A DNA stretch of 13,920 nt from Pseudoneobacillus sp052180215 (GTDB taxonomy: Bacteria > Bacillota > Bacilli > Bacillales > Cytobacillaceae): assembly GCF_052180215.1 (NCBI RefSeq), contig NZ_CP197472.1, positions 1 through 13,920 of the forward strand, in the 5' to 3' direction. The position numbers and the translations under genes are program-made. The notes under the pieces are model-generated. The model saw only the letters and a program-made list of their open reading frames with translations, had not been told where the DNA came from and did not search any database. Below are positions 1-5,834 of the stretch, one piece after another. The first letter of the stretch is position 1. Every line of letters starts with the position of its first letter.

Positions 1-1317
1 CTTTTTTAATTGCGATATTCTTGCTGAAGTTACACCTAGTAACGCCGCCAATTCCTTTCCTTTTGCTTTCGGATTTCTTTCCAAATGCCTCTTAAGCATA
101 TTCAATAAATGATTCTTGCTTTCTTTTCTTTCTTGTTCATATTCTTCACGAGTAACGGAGCCACGAAGATTCCTCATCTGACGCTTGGATTTTTCTCTCT
201 TCGCATCTTTTGTTTTGACCTTGATTTGAACCTGTTCATCTAGAGATATATCGAACCATTCATTTAGCCTTGCAGTTGAAAATTTGTACAGCTTTTTTTT
301 GTTCAATGTTGCTTTTCGGATCTCGGCATCGGTCAGCGGTTCTTTGTACATCGCATTGATTTCACAAGCTAATACATAACTCTCGTGGAATAAGGTTGGG
401 TCTTGGTTTTCAAACCGTTCTTGATGCAACTTATGATAGGCATTCCGCACAAAGAAAAGAGCTTTTTCTCGGAAGTACATCATATCTCCATTTCGAAGTT
501 CGATGAGTTGCTTAATACTTGTAATATGATCATAAGCGAGATTTTTTAACGGATACAATGGAGTAATCTTTGTTTTTTTGTTATATGTTTTTTCTTTTTC
601 TGTTTCGATTTTTTTTTCCTTTTTCCATACATCCCAAAGCGACGGCAACCTTCTGGAAAGATTCGAAAGCGTGTATTCTCCTACATTATTTTTATAGGAC
701 TTTACAACACTCCTAGCACCATATTTCCAGTTGATTGTATCGGCTAATCCGAATACATGAACCACATCTAAGCTCTTGGCATCGGGTTCATATTCTTTTA
801 ACATCTCAAAAAGGATTTTAGCAATGACTTTTCGCTTGGATAAAGTGTTTCCTCCAGGCGTGTATTTCAATTCCCATTCTAGATAAAAACCACCACCCGA
901 ATAGGTCACCATATTCGCTGTCGGAATGATGCCAGGCAGAAAGAATTTTTCTTTGATTTCTTCGATGACTTCTTCTGGTTTTTGATGTTTATATTTCTCA
1001 GATTTATAGATGTCAAAATCGATGATAATCTTTCGGATATGACTGACGTTTTCTTCTGATCGTTCTCTTGTTTCAAATAGTACGGTTGGAATAAAAATAC
1101 GCTTGTTTTTATTCTTTTTTATGTAGAGTAATGCTTTGTCTAACTCGCTTTTATGGAATGAACGCTGAGCAAAATTAGAACCATCTCCGTTCACCGTACA
1201 TACAAAGAAATAGGTTTTCTTTCTTTTTGTTTTTAATAGGTTATATAAATAGCTTTCTAAATTTAGGTTACGATCGTAGGAAATCTCGATCAGGTCTTCT
1301 AGTCTTCTAATTCCCAT
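1..1317 (-). CDS. AEP primase-type plasmid replication protein, C-terminus cut by window edge
   Basis: Reading the minus strand from ATG 1317 gives 439 codons without a stop up to the window edge, so the gene is partial. Motifs match the archaeo-eukaryotic primase (AEP) fold: DFD at residues 100-102 (metal-binding hhDhD), SGGGFYLEW at 140-148 (sGxG motif), and FGLADTINWKYG at 189-200, resembling the 'R-x-PGTxNxK' motif of replicative primases. A Lys-rich linker follows, and the last visible residues (AALLGVTSARISQLKK, about 424-439) look like a helix-turn-helix. The SD AGGGAGGGA lies 8 nt before the ATG. AEP proteins of this kind start or prime replication of plasmids and phages. The antisense RNA across its leader supports a copy-number-limiting Rep role. 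A mobile-element primase that is not the initiator remains possible. Family assignment is fairly sure, replicon role inferred. Confidence 0.8.
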   Translation of the reverse strand, partial: MGIRRLEDLIEISYDRNLNLESYLYNLLKTKRKKTYFFVCTVNGDGSNFAQRSFHKSELDKALLYIKKNKNKRIFIPTVLFETRERSEENVSHIRKIIIDFDIYKSEKYKHQKPEEVIEEIKEKFFLPGIIPTANMVTYSGGGFYLEWELKYTPGGNTLSKRKVIAKILFEMLKEYEPDAKSLDVVHVFGLADTINWKYGARSVVKSYKNNVGEYTLSNLSRRLPSLWDVWKKEKKIETEKEKTYNKKTKITPLYPLKNLAYDHITSIKQLIELRNGDMMYFREKALFFVRNAYHKLHQERFENQDPTLFHESYVLACEINAMYKEPLTDAEIRKATLNKKKLYKFSTARLNEWFDISLDEQVQIKVKTKDAKREKSKRQMRNLRGSVTREEYEQERKESKNHLLNMLKRHLERNPKAKGKELAALLGVTSARISQLKK

Positions 1318-1325
1318 AAAAAAAT

Positions 1326-1520
1326 CCCTCCCTTGAATTGGCGTAGGAGAGAATTTCATCGTTAAAATAAAGGATATTTAACCCAAACTATACAATTAAA
1401 TAAAAGAACCTCTAATTGACAAAAAGGGTACTTCTTTATATTATTAACTTAACAATATGAGATGAAATTCTCGCAGAGAAGTTAGCGGTCCGCCAAGACT
1501 AAATGCTAACTTCTTTTTTT
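1326..1520 (-). promoter_or_regulatory. rep mRNA leader with mutually exclusive hairpins controlling the SD
   Basis: Three pairings are visible in the rep transcript. (a) The reverse complement of 1477-1514 forms a 10-bp hairpin with an 18-nt loop containing UUGGCG (complement of 1491-1496). (b) GAGAATTTCATC (from 1461-1472) can pair perfectly with GATGAAATTCTC (from 1350-1361), 12 bp. (c) UCUCUCCU (from 1346-1353) can pair over 8 positions, two of them G-U, with the SD AGGGAGGGA (1326-1334). Pairings b and c share four bases (1350-1353) and so exclude each other. Structure b would free the SD and structure c would hide it. The pairings are seen directly; the switching is inferred. Confidence 0.6.
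1416..1444 (+). promoter_or_regulatory. Sigma-A-type promoter of the antisense RNA
   Basis: TTGACA (1416-1421), a 17-nt spacer and TATTAT (1439-1444). Start of transcription is expected near 1451. No open reading frame follows before the terminator at 1477-1521, so the product should be a short RNA of about 70 nt antisense to the rep leader. Confidence 0.75.
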
Positions 1521-1521
1521 T
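1451..1521 (+). ncRNA. Candidate counter-transcribed RNA controlling replication
   Basis: A promoter at 1416-1444 and an intrinsic terminator at 1477-1521 define an RNA of about 70 nt, transcribed against the rep leader. Its 5' part contains GATGAAATTCTC (1461-1472), which binds the upstream arm of the rep leader's long-range stem. Its 3' part is one hairpin whose 18-nt loop (1487-1504) is complementary to a rep-leader loop carrying UUGGCG. Antisense RNAs of plasmids such as ColIb-P9 and of the pIP501 group recognise a UUGGCG/YUNR loop by kissing. Binding would free the downstream arm and let it sequester the rep SD, lowering Rep synthesis. Ends are predicted, not measured. Confidence 0.7.
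1477..1521 (+). terminator. Intrinsic terminator of the antisense RNA
   Basis: Perfect 10-bp stem AGAAGTTAGC (1477-1486) / GCTAACTTCT (1505-1514), 18-nt loop, then an eight-T run ending at 1521 and a second T run after it. The large loop is typical of antisense-RNA recognition hairpins that double as terminators. Confidence 0.75.
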
Positions 1522-1616
1522 GTTTTTTTTATATTTATAACAAATTCTATCATTTTTCTAGTTTTTTTAATAGGTTTCTACACTACTATTCAACAAAAAT
1601 AGCAAAAAGCCCTTGT

Positions 1617-2156
1617 TTAGAGTTCATTAAACTCTGCTAATTTCTCTTGCAACCTCTCTTTTTTCCATCCGATATAGTGCAGCGTACTACCCGCCTCATC
1701 ATGTTGCAGCAGTTCCATCACCAGCGATATATCAAATTTGGAATCGATATAGGTATGGAATGCTTTGGTTTTTCTGATCGAATGGGCACCCAGCGTTTCT
1801 TCTAACCCAATGTCTTTGCCTGCTTTATTCAAGGCACGATATAATGTTGTACGGTTCATATTAAATAACTTGTCCTCATCTTGTAAGTCACGCATTAAAA
1901 TATGTGCTTTTACAAGGTCATACACCTTATCATTTAGCCTTATTTCAATCGGTTTATGGGTTTTCGATGCACGAGTTTTCACGATCCCATTTTTCACATC
2001 TTTAACGGTCAAATTTAATAAATCGCTTGGACGAAGAGCAGTTTGCAGCCCAAGCTCAAAGGCAAGGATTTTAATGTCTCCGTTCACTTGCTGCTTTAAT
2101 GATTTTCGAAGTCTCGGAATATCACTTTTATCATAAATGGGATCAACAAATTCCAT
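1617..2156 (-). CDS. Short tyrosine recombinase (catalytic domain only)
   Basis: The 179-aa protein has the phage-integrase/Xer catalytic set: Arg42 in TALRPSD, a candidate beta-hairpin Lys65, His125 and Arg128 in AHSIRKT, His152 in LLQHDEAG and the nucleophile Tyr161 in STLHYIGW. The usual N-terminal SAM-like core-binding domain is missing; about 30 residues precede the catalytic domain. The start at 2156 is chosen because GGGGTG lies 8 nt upstream; a start 29 codons earlier has no SD and sits in AT-rich intergenic DNA. It lies between the NTPase gene and rep, so resolution of plasmid multimers is a reasonable guess, but no target site was identified. Integration or inversion is equally possible. 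Recombinase family is nearly certain. Confidence 0.88.
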   Translation of the reverse strand: MEFVDPIYDKSDIPRLRKSLKQQVNGDIKILAFELGLQTALRPSDLLNLTVKDVKNGIVKTRASKTHKPIEIRLNDKVYDLVKAHILMRDLQDEDKLFNMNRTTLYRALNKAGKDIGLEETLGAHSIRKTKAFHTYIDSKFDISLVMELLQHDEAGSTLHYIGWKKERLQEKLAEFNEL

Positions 2157-2231
2157 GATAAAAACACCCCTTTTTGTTTCTCTATGCAACATAATTCTAG
2201 ATAAAAAAAGAAAACCCTTTTTTAAAATAAA

Positions 2232-2264
2232 AAAATGCAACACAATTTATTTGTGTTGCATTTT
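2232..2264 (-). terminator. Terminator after the P-loop NTPase gene
   Basis: Perfect 14-bp stem (2232-2245 / 2251-2264) with the 5-nt loop TTTAT. On the minus strand it is followed by TTTTTTTATTTT. It separates the NTPase gene from the recombinase gene. Confidence 0.85.
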
Positions 2265-2279
2265 CGTTTATCTGATTCT

Positions 2280-2795
2280 TTAGTTAAAGTATTTATATAT
2301 TTTTTGATTATCTTTTAGGATAATGAAATTACTCATATCTTGTTGGAGCATTTTTAATATCTTTGGTTTACTTTCTTTTTCAAAAAAACTATTCCATCTA
2401 AACATAGCCTTAAACATACTAAAAGAAGGTGTATAGTTAGCTGATTCCACTCCAATTATTTGTCGTACATATCTTTTTATAATTCTTAGAATCCGTTTAA
2501 AATACGGTGTATCCAAAAATATAATTAAATCAGCATTTTGAAAACTTTTGCCTACCCAAGGATGACTATGAGCACCCTCGATAATCCACCTCTTTGTACT
2601 AACAATTTGATCTAAATATTTATCCCTATCCTCATCTGTTCTTCTTAAATCACCTGATTTATGTCTTTCCCATACCACATTGTCCAATTCATAATACTTT
2701 ATGTTATATTTCTTCGATAATGTTTTCGCTAATGTGGTTTTACCACTGCCTACTGAACCAATAATATGTATTCTATTAGGTATATTATTTTTCAA
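2280..2795 (-). CDS. Small P-loop NTPase, adenylate kinase-like / 'DNA topology modulation' (FlaR) type
   Basis: The 171-aa protein has an N-terminal Walker A, GSVGSGKT at residues 13-20, after a hydrophobic strand (IHII), then YELDNVVWERH, WIIEGAH and ADLIIFLDTP, in the order seen in small nucleoside-kinase-like NTPases often annotated as topology modulation protein FlaR. The name is historical; a small-molecule or nucleotide kinase is more likely. The only start giving full length is TTG 2795, with GGTGA 5 nt upstream. That start overlaps the stop of a broken reading frame (2785-2934), so translation may once have been coupled to an upstream gene. A terminator follows at 2232-2264. It looks like cargo rather than a replication function. 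Its substrate cannot be read from sequence. Confidence 0.75.
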   Translation of the reverse strand: MKNNIPNRIHIIGSVGSGKTTLAKTLSKKYNIKYYELDNVVWERHKSGDLRRTDEDRDKYLDQIVSTKRWIIEGAHSHPWVGKSFQNADLIIFLDTPYFKRILRIIKRYVRQIIGVESANYTPSFSMFKAMFRWNSFFEKESKPKILKMLQQDMSNFIILKDNQKIYKYFN

Positions 2796-2934
2796 TTAGT
2801 TCACCATCCAATATAAAAAGCCATATTGTTTTATCAGATACATATTCTGTATAGATTTTGGAAAATCCTTCTGCAATTAAACTGCCCGCTAGTTAAAGAA
2901 AACCTATTGTTTGATCCGTGGTTGTATATCCCAA
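2785..2934 (-). pseudogene. Decayed 3' end of a protein gene upstream of the NTPase
   Basis: In one minus-strand frame the sequence reads GYTTDQTIGFL, a TAA at 2893-2895, then LAGSLIAEGFSK and onward to a stop at 2785-2787 that overlaps the NTPase start. The residue composition looks like real protein on both sides of the internal stop, another stop lies just upstream, and no start or SD is present. I read this as the remnant of an upstream operon partner. The family is not identified; an acetyltransferase-like tail was considered but cannot be supported. Confidence 0.35.
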
Positions 2935-3008
2935 TTACTCCCACGATGGCGAAATAATTATAATTTTTTTTCTCAAACTGGAATATTTCACGATTTTTCC
3001 GCATACAT

Positions 3009-3049
3009 TTGCTACTACTTGGAGAAGCATTATATCCAAGTAGTAGCAA
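3009..3049. repeat. Perfect 14-bp inverted repeat in non-coding DNA
   Basis: TTGCTACTACTTGG (3009-3022) and CCAAGTAGTAGCAA (3036-3049) with a 13-nt spacer. Neither strand has a T run directly after it, so it is not an ordinary terminator. The rest of 2935-3166 holds no supported gene. An operator, element end or hairpin of a lost transcript are possibilities. Confidence 0.6.
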
Positions 3050-3072
3050 GGCACATTCCAAAAAAAAATAAA

Positions 3073-3106
3073 AAAAGTAACCTTTTTTATAAAAAAGGTT
3101 ACTTTT
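3073..3106 (-). terminator. Strong terminator hairpin, likely bidirectional
   Basis: Perfect 16-bp stem (3073-3088 / 3091-3106) with a 2-nt loop. The minus strand continues with a long T-rich run. No intact minus-strand gene lies directly upstream, so it may insulate the operon that starts at 3167 from the left block. Confidence 0.75.
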
Positions 3107-3166
3107 AAAGACAAAATAAAAAACACCCTTCTTTATGGATGTTCATTCGACATAGATTCTATTAAA

Positions 3167-3195
3167 TTGACAAAAAACCCATATTATGCTATAAT
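3167..3195 (+). promoter_or_regulatory. Perfect consensus sigma-A promoter of the peptide/E2-like operon
   Basis: TTGACA (3167-3172), a 17-nt spacer and TATAAT (3190-3195), with TGC just before the -10 box (extended -10). This is the strongest promoter by consensus in the window. Transcription should start near 3202, giving a leader of about 260 nt before the first gene at 3463. Such a promoter usually needs a repressor or leader control. Confidence 0.88.
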
Positions 3196-3201
3196 AAAAG
3201 A

Positions 3202-3462
3202 TGGGATAATTGTATATACACAAATATATTGACTTTTTACTCACTGGATAAAGGTAAAAATATTATTTTCTTCGCTAGAAATAATATTAAAGAAAATACA
3301 ATACACTGTCAAGCGATTTTGAAAATGTCACAAACCGTTTGTATGTTGTTCGTATTTCACCTTTTTTTGTGAGTGTCTCCGAGGAGGATAGTTGCGAGGA
3401 TTAAACGTGTATTATTTTTCATCCCAAACTATTAATCTATGACAAAGAAAGGTGATTTATTC
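3202..3462 (+). promoter_or_regulatory. Long untranslated leader with hairpins, no known riboswitch recognised
   Basis: About 260 nt separate the predicted start of transcription from the first gene. Visible elements are AATATTATTTTC / GAAATAATATT around 3258-3286 (one bulge), the dyad ACAAAC-C-GTTTGT near 3332-3344, and TTTCACC...GTGAG near 3355-3373 with a T run between. None matches a riboswitch or T-box I know. Attenuation or a repressor site at the dyad is possible but unproven. Confidence 0.4.
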
Positions 3463-3603
3463 ATGAATAATAACAATAACGGTAACCATAACGGGCATCA
3501 GGACCCTAAACCTGAACACGGAAAGGACCAAAATGGTCATAAAGGCGGGGATAAGCCTAGAATCCCAACAAATCCTGGCACATCCCATGCTTTGGTAAAG
3601 TAA
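3463..3603 (+). CDS. 46-aa Asn/Gly/His-rich peptide, first gene of the E2-like operon
   Basis: ATG 3463 is preceded by AAAGGTGA with 7 nt spacing. The peptide begins MNNNNNGNHNGHQD, is hydrophilic and rich in Asn, Gly, His, Lys and Pro (5 His in 46 residues), has no Cys, no signal peptide and no hydrophobic segment, and ends PGTSHALVK. It is probably disordered. Two nucleotides separate its stop from the start of the E2-like gene, so the two are almost certainly co-translated. Low-complexity Asn/Gly/His tails also occur at the N-termini of some bacterial ubiquitin-like proteins, so it could be a conjugation substrate, a truncated Ubl leader, or a metal-binding or RiPP-like precursor. None of these functions is established. 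Confidence 0.7.
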   Translation: MNNNNNGNHNGHQDPKPEHGKDQNGHKGGDKPRIPTNPGTSHALVK

Positions 3604-3605
3604 AT

Positions 3606-4463
3606 ATGAAAAGGGAGATTATTGAACAGTTACAAGAAGTGTTTCCTGCTCAATGGTTCCCCAATCCAATTAAAGGTCATAAGGAATTGGGTTGGTTTCT
3701 TTTAGAAATCAACCCATTACCACCTTTAGATGAATTGGAGTTAGTTGTTGCTGATATTATTAAAGACATTACTGTTGATGTATCATGGGGGAAAGTTTAC
3801 CATTCTAATGGCTGCAATTGGAAACATAGTATTCCCCAGCTCGTAAAAAAAGTAATTGGTAATTTAGAAGACCAGAAGTTTCTTGTTGCCGTTTACCCTG
3901 GAAAACCTGGTATTTTAGGTGGTCAGCCGATCGCCGTAGCAATAGAACCACAAATTAATTATGTATTATATCCAGACCATCCACATTTAAATGTAGGACA
4001 TTACACCCCTCATTTAAATGGTAAAAATTTCTTCATCCCTGATTCTTTTTGTTATACCGATGATCCATCAAAATTAGGATCAGACACATACGAGAGATTG
4101 TTAACTGCTTTCTGTAAAATATCAGTTTGGTTGTTTAGACATCAAGTGTGGTTAGAAACTCGAAAAATTATGACCCAAGGGTTATGGATTGGATTGGAAG
4201 GAAAACCTTTATTGCCAAACGAGTATCCCTTATTCTTGAATCCTTCAGGTATGTGTCGTTGCGGCAGTAAAAAAATCTATATGGATTGTCATATGCATTC
4301 CGATTTAGATAAGGAAGCGAAGGTTTTAGCTAACAGCAGTAAAAAGAATGCGGATATTATAAAAAGACAACTTATTTTCAAGTATGCAACATCATGGAAT
4401 AACACTAAAGGCATTCCGCAAAATGAAATGTTAAACCAATTTAAAAAATCTATGATTGTTTAG
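3606..4463 (+). CDS. Prokaryotic E2-like (UBC-fold) protein with C-terminal SEC-C zinc motif
   Basis: The 285-aa protein has two recognisable parts. Residues about 95-200 resemble prokaryotic E2 (ubiquitin-conjugating-like) families: YPDHPHLNVGH at 122-132 (HPH/HPN-like), a possible catalytic Cys149 in DSFCYTDD, then an alpha-helical WLFRHQVWLETR (175-186) and GLWIGLEG, like the WLxxHxxWxxTGxWxG end of those families. Residues 217-229 (CRCGSKKIYMDCH) are a SEC-C zinc knuckle, as in SecA and many bacterial accessory proteins. The start follows the peptide gene by 2 nt and has little SD of its own, implying coupling. No E1-like or JAB deconjugase gene is in this operon, which is unusual for a conjugation system; an E1 could lie elsewhere. 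SEC-C is clear; the E2 assignment is a motif-based judgement. Confidence 0.68.
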   Translation: MKREIIEQLQEVFPAQWFPNPIKGHKELGWFLLEINPLPPLDELELVVADIIKDITVDVSWGKVYHSNGCNWKHSIPQLVKKVIGNLEDQKFLVAVYPGKPGILGGQPIAVAIEPQINYVLYPDHPHLNVGHYTPHLNGKNFFIPDSFCYTDDPSKLGSDTYERLLTAFCKISVWLFRHQVWLETRKIMTQGLWIGLEGKPLLPNEYPLFLNPSGMCRCGSKKIYMDCHMHSDLDKEAKVLANSSKKNADIIKRQLIFKYATSWNNTKGIPQNEMLNQFKKSMIV

Positions 4464-4465
4464 AT

Positions 4466-4494
4466 TACCCCCATTATTGGGGGGTTTTTATTTT
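4466..4494 (+). terminator. First terminator after the E2-like gene
   Basis: ACCCCC (4467-4472), loop ATTATT, a six-G arm (4479-4484) and TTTTTATTTT. It follows the TAG stop at 4461-4463 by a few bases. Confidence 0.85.
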
Positions 4495-4498
4495 AAGG

Positions 4499-4528
4499 GG
4501 ACTATGCAATAAAGTAGTCCTTTTTTTC
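4499..4528 (+). terminator. Second, tandem terminator
   Basis: GGACTA (4499-4504) / TAGTCC (4515-4520) with a 10-nt loop and seven T residues. Two terminators in tandem suggest strong insulation of the highly expressed upstream operon. Confidence 0.65.
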
Positions 4529-4590
4529 TTATTTCCGTTGTGCTTATTTCACAGTGCTATTGACGAACAGATTCCATCCCCTGCACCCCA

Positions 4591-4644
4591 AAGGATATGA
4601 GGAACGGAGAAATACACTCCGTCCCCCATAACCTTCGGAGTGTA
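4591..4644. repeat. Structured locus with two competing hairpins
   Basis: Arms 4591-4609 and 4617-4635 form an inverted repeat matching at 16 of 19 positions around a 7-nt loop; the innermost part is ACGGAG / CTCCGT. An alternative stem TACACTCCG (4613-4621) / CGGAGTGTA (4636-4644) is perfect over 9 bp and excludes the first. No gene overlaps. The 4529-4750 stretch holds nothing else I recognise. It could be a small RNA, an attenuator or a centromere-like site for the next gene's product. Confidence 0.5.
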
Positions 4645-4750
4645 AAGCAAGGGATCACTATTCATAAATAGCCTTTTGCGACATAATGCTCACTCCAAAC
4701 GAAAAAACCGCCCAGAAGTATATTTGGACCACTATTTTTATTTTCTATAC

Positions 4751-4793
4751 TTTGTATTACATACAAACTACATGTATTTTTTTGTATTACATA
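4751..4793 (+). promoter_or_regulatory. Direct repeats TTTGTATTACATA, putative operator of the RHH/coiled-coil gene
   Basis: Exact copies of TTTGTATTACATA at 4751-4763 and 4781-4793, with TACATGTA (4769-4776) between them. The second copy ends 1 nt before the -35 box, so a bound protein should block RNA polymerase. The same motif group recurs inverted after the gene at 5761-5785. Confidence 0.7.
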
Positions 4794-4794
4794 A

Positions 4795-4823
4795 TTGTTT
4801 TTAGTTCTCCGTCGCGATATAAT
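4795..4823 (+). promoter_or_regulatory. Promoter of the RHH/coiled-coil gene
   Basis: TTGTTT (4795-4800), a 17-nt spacer and TATAAT (4818-4823), followed by a leader of about 25 nt to the start at 4854. It abuts the repeat at 4781-4793. Confidence 0.75.
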
Positions 4824-4853
4824 AAATTTATAATTAACGAGAGGCGGGTTAAT

Positions 4854-5747
4854 ATGAACGAGGAAAAAAACCAACAAAAAGATTCCCCAAGAAGCATCCG
4901 AACAACAGATGATACTTACGAACGCTTTAAACAACTGTACACTGGCATCGATGGAGTGAATCAAGAAACCGCACTAAAGGAACTATTGGATTTAAGGGAT
5001 AGGATCGCACTTGAAGGAGACAAAGAATTCGGTTCTCAAATCCAACAGGTAAACCAATTAAGTAACCGAATCGGAGAAATTTTCACAGCTGTAATTAAGC
5101 AAGCAACTACAAAATCGGAGTTAGATGTTGCTAACTATGAAAAATTAAAAAAGGAATCCTCTGAAGAAATCCGCGAATTAAAAACTAAATTAAAAGACTT
5201 TAAGGAACAATTAGATAAAGAAAAAAAGGAATCCAACGAAAATTGGCATGCGAAATTTAAGTTAGAGCAAGAACTAACAGATTTAAAAGCCGAAAAACAA
5301 AAAAATGTTACCGATCATGAAGAGCGTATTGCCGAACTCAAAAGTTCAATACAAGAGAAAGAAGAAAAAATCACTTCAAAAAATGAAAAAATAGATACCC
5401 TTGAACAACAAATCCAAAACATGAATCAAGATATTTCAGCTATCAACGAACTAAAGCAAACCGTATCGCTGCTCCAAGAAGAAAATGAAAATCTACAAAA
5501 ACAACACTCCAATGAATTGAAAGACAAAGATTTTGAATTAGAAAAAGCTTTATTTAATAAAGAAAAAGAACTTCAGGAACTGTTTAATCAACAATTACAA
5601 GAACATGTGCAAAGAACTGAATCTGTCCGTGAACAATTAGATACTAAACGGGAAGAGTTGCTTTCATTAAGAAATAAATTAATGGAATTAGAAGTTCAAA
5701 ACAACGCATTACAGCAAGAGAACCAAAATTTAAAACAAACGAAATAG
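4854..5747 (+). CDS. Ribbon-helix-helix plus long coiled-coil DNA-binding protein (KfrA-like architecture)
   Basis: ATG 4854 is chosen because AGAGGCGG lies 7 nt before it and the promoter lies at 4795-4823; the frame is open further upstream but that stretch contains the promoter. The 297-aa protein begins with a short ribbon-helix-helix-like region (SIRTTDDTYERFKQLY, then QETALKELLD, about residues 13-45). From about residue 80 to the end it is nearly continuous coiled coil, rich in Glu, Lys, Gln and Leu, with almost no Gly or Pro. This layout recalls KfrA-type plasmid proteins, which repress their own gene and form filaments aiding plasmid stability, though the DNA-binding fold differs. 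Flanking motif copies at 4751-4793 and 5761-5785 fit autoregulation. Partition role is inferred; no ParA/ParM/TubZ NTPase is in the window. Confidence 0.72.
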   Translation: MNEEKNQQKDSPRSIRTTDDTYERFKQLYTGIDGVNQETALKELLDLRDRIALEGDKEFGSQIQQVNQLSNRIGEIFTAVIKQATTKSELDVANYEKLKKESSEEIRELKTKLKDFKEQLDKEKKESNENWHAKFKLEQELTDLKAEKQKNVTDHEERIAELKSSIQEKEEKITSKNEKIDTLEQQIQNMNQDISAINELKQTVSLLQEENENLQKQHSNELKDKDFELEKALFNKEKELQELFNQQLQEHVQRTESVREQLDTKREELLSLRNKLMELEVQNNALQQENQNLKQTK

Positions 5748-5760
5748 TAATACTAATTTT

Positions 5761-5785
5761 TACATGTAAGTTTATGTAATACAAA
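5761..5785 (-). repeat. Inverted third copy of the operator motif, downstream of the gene
   Basis: TATGTAATACAAA (5773-5785) is the exact reverse complement of the 13-mer at 4751 and 4781, again next to TACATGTA (5761-5768). The RHH/coiled-coil gene is therefore bracketed by inverted copies of the same composite element, about 1 kb apart. Confidence 0.75.
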
Positions 5786-5793
5786 CTCCAAAT

Positions 5794-5830
5794 AAAAAGA
5801 AATCCCCATGATAAGGGGGGATTTCTTTTT
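5794..5830. terminator. Bidirectional terminator between convergent genes
   Basis: Perfect 14-bp stem AAAAAGAAATCCCC (5794-5807) / GGGGATTTCTTTTT (5817-5830). T-rich on both strands, so it can end the coiled-coil gene (plus) and the zinc-ribbon gene (minus). Confidence 0.85.
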
Positions 5831-5834
5831 ATTT

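Noticed and set aside
1765..2136. 123-codon plus-strand frame
   Set aside because: It is the reverse strand of the short tyrosine recombinase, whose catalytic motifs are complete.
2834..3061. 75-codon minus-strand open frame
   Set aside because: It has no SD, runs through two hairpins and conflicts in frame with the protein-like remnant at 2785-2934.
3005..3110. Insertion-sequence end
   Set aside because: The inverted repeat at 3009-3049 has no transposase, no distant partner repeat and no target duplication; the neighbour at 3073-3106 is a terminator.
4686..4853. 56-codon N-terminal extension of the coiled-coil gene
   Set aside because: The stretch contains the direct-repeat operators and the promoter, and the SD lies at the internal ATG 4854.
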